From: Mycocentrospora acerina
Lineage: Eukaryota; Ascomycota; Dothideomycetes; Pleosporales
Direction: 5' to 3'
DNA: 64,000 bases
NCBI GenBank assembly: GCA_022701365.1
Contig: JAKUHH010000229.1
Coordinates: forward strand, 62,001-126,000
Position 1 is the first letter of the stretch. Each line of letters opens with the position of its first letter. The notes beneath the pieces are model-generated. The model saw nothing but the letters and a program-made list of their open reading frames with translations, had not been told where the DNA came from and searched no databases. The position numbers were made by a program, and so were the translations under genes. Shown piece by piece: positions 56,188-64,000 of this stretch.

Positions 56188-56788
56188 AGGTACTCAGCTA
56201 CGGTACGAAGAGTAGGATCATAAGACGACGAGGTGGGAGCTGTTCTGTATCGATCGACTTCCGCAAGGCGTTAGTGGAAGCACACGTGCTCGGTACATGA
56301 CGCTATATTGGCTCTCTTGTCAATCTTTTTATTGAAATTTTGTTGAAGGTGATACCAGCGAGCAATCAATACTTTTTTCAATTGGAAATTTACCCAAATT
56401 TTCGAGCTGTGCTTCGATTGTGACCCGTGAGCTTATAAGAGGTTATGCATACGAGCAAAAGCAGTCCTGAGGCGGCGACATGAACAATCTCCACTATTGC
56501 ACGAGAATATCCTCGAAAAGCAATTAAGTGGCAATGGCTCTTCGACTCGATTAGAAAATCTAGAACACGTGTGACGTGAAGCTCGTTGTCGAAGACTTAG
56601 TCTTATCTGATCATCTCATCCTTGTCAAGTGAGGCTCATGCGCCACCTTCAGCTTGGACCCCGAATCTTGACTGCTACGTATGGGCCCCATTCCTTCGAC
56701 TCCACACGCATAAACTCCGCAGCCCAACCCTACCTTCACTTCGTTAATTTTTCGTCGCGCATGCCAAGGCTGTTGCTGGGTAATCGTC
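56188..56788. other. spacer between the ATG33-like gene and GCS1
   Basis: 600 bases, with a CACACGTG word near 56280 and AT-rich sequence at about 56320-56400. No gene is seen; it probably contains the GCS1 promoter. Confidence 0.5.
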
Positions 56789-58272
56789 ATGAGCAAAATG
56801 TGGGAGGTCGATCCGGAGACGCGGAGTAAGGTACGTATTGAGTAGTAGGATAGGATGCGGGGGATTTAGGGGTTCGTCAGAGTAGCATTGCAAAAAGGTG
56901 CACAGTCTTGGGGAATACTCAAAGCTAATCGAATCTACTCCAGTTACTAGAAATTCAGAAAACAAACGACAACAACAAGTGTGTTGATTGCGGTGCGCCG
57001 AGTCCACAATGGGTACGCAATTGCCCTCTTCATGACCCAACCAACCACTTTACGCATATGTACTGAGACACTTCGCGCCAGGCCTCACCCAAACTTGGAA
57101 TCTTCATGTGTCTCTCTTGCTCTGGTGTTCACCGCGGGCTTGGTGTGCATATCTCCTTTATCCGTAGCATAACAATGGATGCTTTCAAAGGCGCTGAACT
57201 TGCGCGCATGGCAGCTGGAGGCAATAAGCCCTATCAAGAATTCTTCGATACCCATACATCAAATACAAAAGAGGGGAGGACTTTTGAGGCCTCCTCAATC
57301 CAAGAACGTTACGACTCAGAGGCTGGCGATGAGTGGAAAGAAAGACTGAGCTGCAAGGTAGAGAGCCGAGAGTTTGATAAAAGCAATCTGCCCAAAAGGC
57401 TACCAAAGAAAGATATTGCAGCCGCTGGTGCGGGTGCGGCATTGAGTGGACGTGGAAGTGCAGCAGGGAGCAGAAGCCAAACACCACTAGGCAAAACACG
57501 AAGCAACGACGCCAGTTTCGCCCGTTCGGGCTCCCCTGCTCTGGGCACAAACGCAATGTCCCAGAAAGCAAAGAACGAAACATACTTCGCGAAAATGGGT
57601 GCTGATAACGCAAACCGGCGAGACGATGTAGCGCCCAACCAGGGCGGGAAATACGCTGGCTTTGGAAGCGAGCCTGATTCGTGGAAGAAGAACGAAGAGC
57701 CTGATGCTCCGCCCGAGCTGGCAGATTTCCAGAAGGACCCTGTCGCAGCGCTGACCAAGAGCTTTGGTTGGCTGGGCGCAAGTGTGAGCAAGGTGGGCAA
57801 GACTGGATATGAGGGATGGGTCAAGCCTGGGATGCAGAAAGTATGTCCACCCTGATATACACGCTCAGACAAGGTCGAGACTTACACAAAACAGCTCGCA
57901 GAAGCAGATATCGCCTCGCAAGCCCGCACAACCGCTGGCACCCTGGGCCAGACACTCCAATCCTCTGCTGCCAACGCTGGTACCGCCTTCAATCGTTTTG
58001 TAGAAGGTGACAACGCCTCAAATTCGCGCTACACTGCTGTACAGCCCGAACGCAAAGATTTTTGGGAATCATTTGGTGCCGCGCCGTCGGGGCCGAGCAA
58101 AGACAAACAGGACTTCTGGGATGAGTTTTCAAGTGCAGGGGAAGCACGGGAAAGCGGAGGTTTGGCAGAGAAGAAGAAGCCTAGTGGTATTGGGACAAGT
58201 GCTGTCAAGAAGACGGCACCTGGGTCAGGGCCTACTACAAAGAAGGACGACGACACTTGGGGCGATTGGTAG
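56789..58272 (+). CDS. GCS1: Arf GTPase-activating protein GCS1
   Basis: Four exons, 56789-56830, 56944-57012, 57082-57840 and 57895-58272, encode 415 residues. The ArfGAP zinc finger is built from three exons: Cys27 and Cys30 (NKCVDCG), then Cys47 and Cys50 (FMCLSCSG), with arginine finger Arg55 in HRGLGVHISFIRS. The region after about residue 120 is Ser/Gly/Lys-rich. Tryptophan-centred motifs at the end (DFWESFG, DFWDEF, DDTWGDW) resemble the lipid-packing or clathrin/coat-binding motifs of ArfGAP1-type proteins. GCS1 stimulates GTP hydrolysis on Arf1 at the Golgi and endosomes and opposes exchange factors such as the SEC7-PH protein encoded 21 kb upstream. Confidence 0.94.
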
Positions 58273-59358
58273 ACGCGGATTTGAGACGGCCAAGGGTGTT
58301 AGCAATTGGCGTTGGGGCAAGATGTAGAGCTTGGAGCTGGCAGCTGGCGTTGTGATGGCTGATGTTATTGCATAGGGGGGCTGATATGGGTATGTGAGGT
58401 ATGTATTGACATTATGTTCAATTTTTTTGCTGGTCTGTTTGTATGCCGTTACGTCTCTTTCACGTTTCAAGTCTATTTATCTCAGCATCTGTAAACTCCT
58501 TGAATGCTTTCACCACTATTTTATATTTTCTGTGTGCAACTCAATCCTACTTCATATATGGTTTTTTATTCTTCAACCGAACATTTCGAACTTCAGTGGG
58601 ATTTACACGCTTCCCAGCGCATGTAGCTTGTATTGCAGGCGCGGCTATGAGAACATAATAAGATGTTCATTTGTTCAAAAATTCATTCGCTCAAATGTGT
58701 ACACAACGGTCAGCAGGTTCAACAAGCCACCCGCTAGGAGGCATATCTTTACACGATTTCATTAGAGAGGTGTAACTGCATGATCATGGTGATCGAAGGA
58801 AATAGCGAGGCATCAAAATTTTGTCTCACAAATGATAAATCAGCGCACAGCGCATTTCACTGCTCACGTACGTGTGGTCTTTGTTCGATGTTTACATCAA
58901 CGAATTTAATGCACTGTTAGGCCGCATCTTTGCGTACTATTGTTGTGCACCATTGCTCCATCTCACCACAGCGCTGGTGCTTGCTGCTTCGTGAGCAAGA
59001 GGAGGTGGCATTGTTCCTGACGTGACTGCCCTGGAACTCTGAGAGTTCTTAAAATGGCCCTCTTGACGTACACACTTTCCCCACTCACTCAGTTCCCGCC
59101 TGGCTTCCTCGCCGCCAGGCAGACACGTCATTTAGTGTTTCCTCTCTTATAAGGACTTTTTGTCTTCCTCTCCTCCATCTCTTCTTCATCCCACTTCTAC
59201 AGCTCAACTTGGCAATCATCTCTGAGCTTCACATCCCCCAAACCTGACATCAGTCTACTGCTGTCCACCGGTATACCACCTGCCTGTCTCCTCCTTACAC
59301 ATTTTCCTCCCCGCCAACCATGACCATTGATACTGACATGTTGAAAGACTCTCTCACG
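58273..59358. other. spacer between GCS1 and the secreted-protein gene
   Basis: About 1.1 kb, T-rich at about 58410-58600 (3' flank of GCS1). A TTATAAGG word near 59147-59154 and a pyrimidine-rich leader precede the gene at 59359. No gene is seen. Confidence 0.5.
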
Positions 59359-60666
59359 ATGAGGTTCACCGGCTTGCTCTACGGTAGTCTGCTCGCTTTC
59401 TCAGCAACGACCGAGGCCAAGAAGAAGAAGGACGCTGTTCGACTGTATGCTTTCGATACCGACAACTGCGTTGGACACCCACTTGGGGGAAATCACGACA
59501 TCAAAGTGAATCAATGTGTCAACATTAACACTTCCAAGAGTATCAAACCCATGTTTCTCAACAATGGATGGGTTGACGCGGTCAACAAACATGGACTTGA
59601 ATGCTGGCTGATACCCTACGAACATCCCAACTGTCAAGCCGGCCATGAGCTCGACACTCTTGAACTCCCATTAGAAATGAACAATTGTTATACCAGTAAC
59701 ACAAATGTCGAGGTGGATTCTGTCAAGTTCGTTTGCCGCTCACCGTCAGTTCATACCACGGCCTGGACTACTACCACGCCCTTTACGACTTGGAAGATCG
59801 GCACCGACCGTGTTCAAATACCACAGGTTACTTCTATCACTTCTACTTACAGCCTTACATACATGCTGCGTGATGGACCACTTTCGGAGTCCGCTTTCCA
59901 GAGCCAGTGGCCCTTCAACGAGGATGACAAAACTCATGGTGAAGATCATGATATTTTCCGTACGGACGCAGGAATCCACTCGCCCGAGAACGGAAAACGG
60001 AAAATTGTTTCTTCTACAACCTCCCATGGCTCAACTTCCATTGTCGACCCACAATCCAAATCCAAGTCCGTTTGGAAGTTTCATCCATGGAGCCGGTCCT
60101 TGGTATGCTTCGATTGCTATATGACAGGTAAAAAGAATGATCCTTCTCATTTCAAATGCCAGTCCATTTCGAAAAATGCCGCTGTTAAATGTGGACCCGA
60201 GCCACAGCTGGGCGCAAACAATCAACCTGTCACTCACACTGAGACTGTTACCTCTACCACTACCACGACCGAAACATTCAGCATGAAAGAGATGGTTACC
60301 ATCATGCCTCGATTGATGAAGCGTGCATCTGGATCGTGGCATACACGTGTCAGATTCGAGAATCCATGGATCCCGGGTCATTTCGTATGCGCCGATGCTG
60401 AGTGGGAGAAACGTGGTCGGGAAAACTCTGAGATCCGCCTTCAGAAGATCGGCAACAATATGAAGAAATGCGATAAAGCGCAAGCTGGTTCTCTCGATAT
60501 TCCAAAGCCTGTTGTTGTTCGCCCTATCACTGTGATCACTCAAACAGTACTCGAGCTGCACACTTTGACCGTTTCGCAATACTCAACCTACACGCCTTCC
60601 TCGCCCCTCTCACCAGAGACATCTACTCTTCACAAATCTCCACTCACACATCACCCCGACTTGTGA
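59359..60666 (+). CDS. predicted secreted protein of unknown function
   Basis: An intronless frame of 435 residues from Met at 59359. The frame has ATGs further upstream (59320, 59338), but starting at MRFTGLLYGSLLAFSATTEA gives a clean signal peptide of about 20 residues, followed by a KKKK run. The N-terminal 120 residues have several Cys (DNCVG, NQCVN, LECW, NCQAG, NNCYT, FVCRS) that could form disulphides. Thr-rich linkers (TTTTPFTTW, TSTTTTTETF) separate this from a second Cys-containing part with VWKFHPWSRSLVCFDCYMTG and FVCADAEWEKRG. There is an LMKR pair and no transmembrane helix. I recognise no family. The paired Cys modules could be a distant duplication. It may be an apoplastic or cell-surface protein. 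Confidence 0.75.
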   Translation: MRFTGLLYGSLLAFSATTEAKKKKDAVRLYAFDTDNCVGHPLGGNHDIKVNQCVNINTSKSIKPMFLNNGWVDAVNKHGLECWLIPYEHPNCQAGHELDTLELPLEMNNCYTSNTNVEVDSVKFVCRSPSVHTTAWTTTTPFTTWKIGTDRVQIPQVTSITSTYSLTYMLRDGPLSESAFQSQWPFNEDDKTHGEDHDIFRTDAGIHSPENGKRKIVSSTTSHGSTSIVDPQSKSKSVWKFHPWSRSLVCFDCYMTGKKNDPSHFKCQSISKNAAVKCGPEPQLGANNQPVTHTETVTSTTTTTETFSMKEMVTIMPRLMKRASGSWHTRVRFENPWIPGHFVCADAEWEKRGRENSEIRLQKIGNNMKKCDKAQAGSLDIPKPVVVRPITVITQTVLELHTLTVSQYSTYTPSSPLSPETSTLHKSPLTHHPDL

Positions 60667-61333
60667 GCTTTTCGGTTGGACACTCAGCAGGTTGTCCGAG
60701 CATCGCATACGACGGAAACAAAATGATACGCGAGCGTTTTTATGGTCTTATCCTACATGTGCATGAGGTTGTTTCTTTTTCTTTCATGACAAGATCATTG
60801 CGAATATAATTCATGTTTGTATTCTTATGAACAAAGGGGGTTCTCTATTCAGTTATGGTTGCATTGTTTACTGTAGCCACGCTGCCTGTTTGTATGATCA
60901 AAGTAGCCATAGCTAGCTGAATACGATCTTGGTTCCAAGGTCAATTGATTTTGTATCTCTTCATGTTACCGTGATGAATACAATGCCTTGTTGGATGAAA
61001 GGCGGCGATTAATCACAGTAAATATGTTCTAAAGAAGTCATCTTACAGTTGTGTTTTAAGAGTGCGACGCATCTTGACTAAAGAAGCCTGTGGCTTCTTT
61101 TGTCGAGCATGAAGCTAGTCACGAAACTGATTGAATTTTCATTGAACTACTAATACCATTTGGTCTTCCCATCCTGCCAATTTTCTCGTACGATTCAAAC
61201 GAAGAAGTAGTTGTAGACTAGGTGAAGTCGCAAATACGAGTAGTTTAATGCCAAGGTAGAGCCTTGCATGACTCGCTTCTTGAAATAATTCCATCGCATA
61301 GCATCATTCTCCGCAATCCCACCTCGACGGCAA
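60667..61333. other. spacer before MTG1
   Basis: About 670 bases of AT-rich sequence: the 3' flank of the secreted-protein gene and the promoter of MTG1. A short inverted pair, AAAGAAGCC/GGCTTCTTT, at about 61079-61101 could form a small hairpin. No gene is seen. Confidence 0.5.
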
Positions 61334-62479
61334 ATGTCGTTCATCCCTCGCCATGCGTTCCCGCCACTCCCGTCGCTCCCGCGATCATATTTCTTGGGTC
61401 ATCATAAAGCTGGTCTCCAGAAGATGAAATCCCTCCTCTCATCAATTGACCTCGTAGTCGAATGCCGCGACTACCGTGTACCGCTCACATCGCGTAACCC
61501 GCTGTTCGAGAAGGCGCTGGAAGGAAAAGAGAGAATACTTGTTTACACAAAGAGAGATCTTGGCGGTGGTGGAGGAAGAGAAGGGAAAGCTGAGGATATT
61601 ATCCGAGCGTGGCATAAGCCTAGCACGGTTATGTTTGTAAGAAACGGGAGGGAGAAGGAGCTAGTCAGTGGTAGGAGTAACAATTCGGATACGGAGAGGA
61701 GTAGTTCCAGCGGAAGCGGGGATGGAGGGGCGAGAAAGAGTGTCTACAAACTCCTTGACGTGTTGAGGGAGCATGCGCAGACTCGATGGAAACTCGTAGG
61801 TCATCGAGTGATGGTTGTTGGAATGCCAAATGTGGGAAAGAGTACGTTGCTTAACTCTTTAAGAGCGCAGGGTATTGGGAAAGGAACAGTTGCCCAAACA
61901 GGGGCACAACCTGGTGTCACAAGAAAGGTTGGGAGCGGAGTCAAGATTATTCCCAGTGAAGATGATATGGAAGGTGTTGATGAGACAACCAGAAGGAAAA
62001 TGAAGGGTGTTGGTGGCGGTGTTTACCTACTCGATACGCCTGGTGTATTCATCCCATATGTCCCTGACGCGGAGGCCATGATGAAACTTGCGCTCTGCGG
62101 CAGTGTCAAAGACACTATCATCCCGCCCGTTATGTTGGCGGATTACCTCCTCTTTCACATGAACCTCGTGGATCCGAAGTTGTACAGCGAGTTTGCACCA
62201 GGGCCCACCAATGACATCGTTGAATTGCTTGAGTCGATGGCGCGAAAGACAGGGAGATTAGGTAAGGGCGGCGCTGTCGATACCGAGGCTACTGCATTGT
62301 GGATGATTCAGAAATGGCGAACTGGATACTTAGGAAAGTTCCTTTTGGATCCAGTAGAGGAAGGAAGTCTGGAAAAAGCAAAGATTGAGGAAGAGGATGC
62401 GCAGCCGAGTTTTAATCAGGCAAAGAGAGTCGAGAGGGAAAGGAGAAGAGCAAGGAATAAAGCTAGGGGTGAAAAGTGA
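61334..62479 (+). CDS. MTG1: mitochondrial ribosome-assembly GTPase MTG1
   Basis: An intronless 381-residue protein. The N-terminus (MSFIPRHAFPPLPSLPRSYF) is basic and lacks acidic residues, as in mitochondrial targeting peptides. The GTPase motifs are circularly permuted, as in YlqF/RbgA: G4 YTKRD comes first (about 74-78), then G1 GMPNVGKST (about 163-171), the GVTRK loop, and G3 DTPG (about 233-236). SSIDLVVECRDYRVPLTSRNP is the YlqF-type start of the domain. A Gly/Ser-rich insert at about 110-135 is low-complexity. MTG1 acts at the inner membrane in maturation of the large mitochondrial ribosomal subunit. The basic C-terminus (RERRRARNKARGEK) may bind rRNA. Confidence 0.94.
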   Translation: MSFIPRHAFPPLPSLPRSYFLGHHKAGLQKMKSLLSSIDLVVECRDYRVPLTSRNPLFEKALEGKERILVYTKRDLGGGGGREGKAEDIIRAWHKPSTVMFVRNGREKELVSGRSNNSDTERSSSSGSGDGGARKSVYKLLDVLREHAQTRWKLVGHRVMVVGMPNVGKSTLLNSLRAQGIGKGTVAQTGAQPGVTRKVGSGVKIIPSEDDMEGVDETTRRKMKGVGGGVYLLDTPGVFIPYVPDAEAMMKLALCGSVKDTIIPPVMLADYLLFHMNLVDPKLYSEFAPGPTNDIVELLESMARKTGRLGKGGAVDTEATALWMIQKWRTGYLGKFLLDPVEEGSLEKAKIEEEDAQPSFNQAKRVERERRRARNKARGEK

Positions 62480-63105
62480 GATGTATTGGTTACTGATCAA
62501 GTAAGTCTAGAGATCGGAGAAGAAAGGCGCGGGATTTACGAAACTGCAGCTCTAAGGTTGGTAGAGTGGTGACGAAGAATCAAAGCCAGGACGCGCCAAA
62601 CAAGTCGTCATTACCAACGATGGCTCAGTCTTTGCAGGACGACCGAAAGCTTATCTTCTTCCCATCAAGAAGAGAATACCGGATTTCAGAGCCATCGCAA
62701 TCTCAACTACTAAATAGTTAAAGCAGCTGTGCTATTGTGGAATGCAAAAGCAGAACCTCTGCTTACTTCAGAAAAAGACGACTCACTTATCACATGTATA
62801 GATGTGCCAGTGACAAGTCGGTCACAATCAAGCCTAGGTTATAGTAAACCTTTTCAGAAGGTGCAAAACAAAGATATAACAACTACACCGTCAAAGAGTC
62901 TAGAACAAAAGACAGCAGTGGAAAATTTTACCGCGATGCACCTTTATGCTGCAATTACATATCCCGCAGGGGTGCTAAGATAAACTATCCTGTCGGTAGC
63001 AACATGTTCAAGTTACTTGATAACCTTCTAGATCTTTTAGATGTACATTTGACCTAATTGTTCCAAAAATGTTCAAACGTCCATGAATGTTACCATTGAT
63101 CATAG
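62480..63105. other. convergent spacer at MTG1 3' side
   Basis: About 630 bases between the MTG1 stop and the stop of the partial hydrolase gene. One 84-codon frame at 62729-62983 has no recognisable features. I see no RNA gene. Confidence 0.45.
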
Positions 63106-64000
63106 TTACCTTCCGTAGGCTTCCTGAGTCCGTACAACGTGTAGTATTCTACATAGAGTGCTATAGCCTGTGACACAGAACTTCAGGATCGTGCATGAGA
63201 ACACAAAACTTACAAAGCTTCGGATACTGAGAATGGCATAGGTAGCGCAGTCCCAGAAGACCGCAAAACCCCGCTGGTATAATCGAAAAGCGACCATGCC
63301 CTGAGCAAGATGGGTTTGGTGTCTGTCAAGCATACTGTGTCTCGCGGCGGCAGAGTTCCATCCTCGAAGTACTTCTTGGTGTACTGGTTGATGCATTGCG
63401 ACTGCATAGAACCAACGCAATGTCCTACGGCATTTTGCTCTAGTAGTACTGCACGCTCGAACTGAGATTGCAGCTTTTGCGCACTTTTCAGTGGGGTTGC
63501 CACATCGTACCTATTGCTTAGTATAAGCATCGGATTCCTGGTGTATGCGCCGAATGTTCCGTTAAACTTCTGGCTAGGTGGCGGTCTAAATGGCCAATTG
63601 CTGCATAAAGCTGACCTCCGAGCGAATAGGTCACCGGCATACTTGCTCAAGTTATTGCCTTCTTCCAAAGATTGGATGTAATCAGCAGGCGTAGATGTGT
63701 TGTAGCGTGCATCTGCGTCAGTACAAATTATGGGGGTCTCTCCGAATGGATTGTTTCCGGCGTCGCTGAAGCGTTTAGACAATTTCGCCAGCTCGCGCTT
63801 GGTGCACCTAGTACAGATAGGGGGTTTCATAAAGCTCCGGCTTATAAATTCGGTTGCCTTTTTATTGTTGCCTTCGATACCGGCCAACATCTGGGCAAGC
63901 GTTTTGAATTTCTCGTGCCCAACATATGCCATTGACATCATCATTTCCCTGACTTGCACGTCTGAGATGAAAACTGGCTTGTCGATAGGGAAGCGGCCCA
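63106..64000 (-). CDS. TAP-like alpha/beta hydrolase, 3' part only
   Basis: The frame runs in from the right edge of the window (5' end missing) to 63214, then a 53-nt intron (GTAAGT...TATAG) leads to a last exon at 63160-63106. About 280 residues are visible. The TAP-like C-terminal domain appears as FGAYTRNPMLILSNRYDVATPLKSA (acid Asp in RYDVATP) and the catalytic His in NAVGHCVGSMQSQCINQY, with paired cysteines (ICTRCTK and others). The nucleophile serine would lie beyond the window. Fungal members are usually secreted or cell-associated serine hydrolases/peptidases of the S33 type with an alpha/beta-hydrolase fold. If the last intron is not spliced, the protein ends four codons earlier in FSVSEAL. 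Confidence 0.82.

Overview
This window is chromosomal DNA of a filamentous ascomycete fungus (Pezizomycotina; Dothideomycetes is my best guess, from gene style rather than any marker sequence). The evidence is: genes in every orientation with no operons; many short introns (about 45-200 nt) with GTRNGY-type donors and CTAAC/CTGAC branch motifs; pyrimidine-rich gene-free spacers full of microsatellites; and recognisable fungal proteins such as ECM14, PIK1, SYT1, CWC15, ATG3, an ATG33-like protein and a WSC-domain protein. No rRNA, tRNA, CRISPR array, intact transposon or virus was found. All exon coordinates were derived by hand from splice signals and reading-frame continuity.

Layout, left to right. 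1-584: 3' end of an unidentified protein gene. 1958-3112: an unrecognised, strongly G-biased gene. 3320-5055: a divergent pair of splicing genes, pinin-domain (minus) and RDS3/PHF5A (plus). 5447-6914: soluble epoxide hydrolase. 6915-9595: gene-poor spacer. 9596-10990: sorbitol/xylitol-type zinc dehydrogenase, whose last 502 bases are repeated exactly beside the window's only N (probable assembly join). 12156-13610: COP9 signalosome subunit 6. 14251-16392: family X DNA polymerase. 17441-17974: small secreted protein with KR processing sites. 18309-19474 and 19777-20988: divergent ATG3 and a 2-oxoglutarate/Fe(II) oxygenase. 20989-23556: gene-poor. 23557-24524: short-chain dehydrogenase. 25399-28871: phosphatidylinositol 4-kinase PIK1. 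29964-31578: DUF155 membrane protein. 32565-34342: ECM14 pseudo-carboxypeptidase. 35726-40182: SEC7-PH Arf exchange factor (SYT1 type). 41570-43706: divergent CWC15 and exosome RRP45. 44505-45442: DUF4336 protein. 46181-49022: large dynamin-like GTPase. 50309-51834: WSC membrane protein. 53930-55097: peroxisomal 2,4-dienoyl-CoA reductase ending in SKL. 55567-56187: ATG33-like membrane protein. 56789-58272: Arf GTPase-activating protein GCS1. 59359-60666: secreted cysteine-containing protein. 61334-62479: mitochondrial ribosome-assembly GTPase MTG1. 63106-64000: partial TAP-like hydrolase.

The genes are mostly housekeeping and fall into themes: RNA processing (pinin, RDS3, CWC15, RRP45), Golgi/Arf/phosphoinositide traffic (PIK1, SYT1-type GEF, GCS1), autophagy and organelle function (ATG3, ATG33-like, peroxisomal reductase, MTG1), and secreted or surface proteins (the 17.4 kb and 59.4 kb genes, ECM14, WSC). 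I saw no biosynthetic cluster and no clear new multi-gene system. The best leads for novelty are the small KR-processed secreted protein at 17.4 kb, a tight one-orientation array of five CACGTGAY sites at 34.6-34.9 kb, a glutamine tail ending in an in-frame CAG/TAG microsatellite at 40.2 kb, and the orphan dynamin-like GTPase at 46-49 kb.
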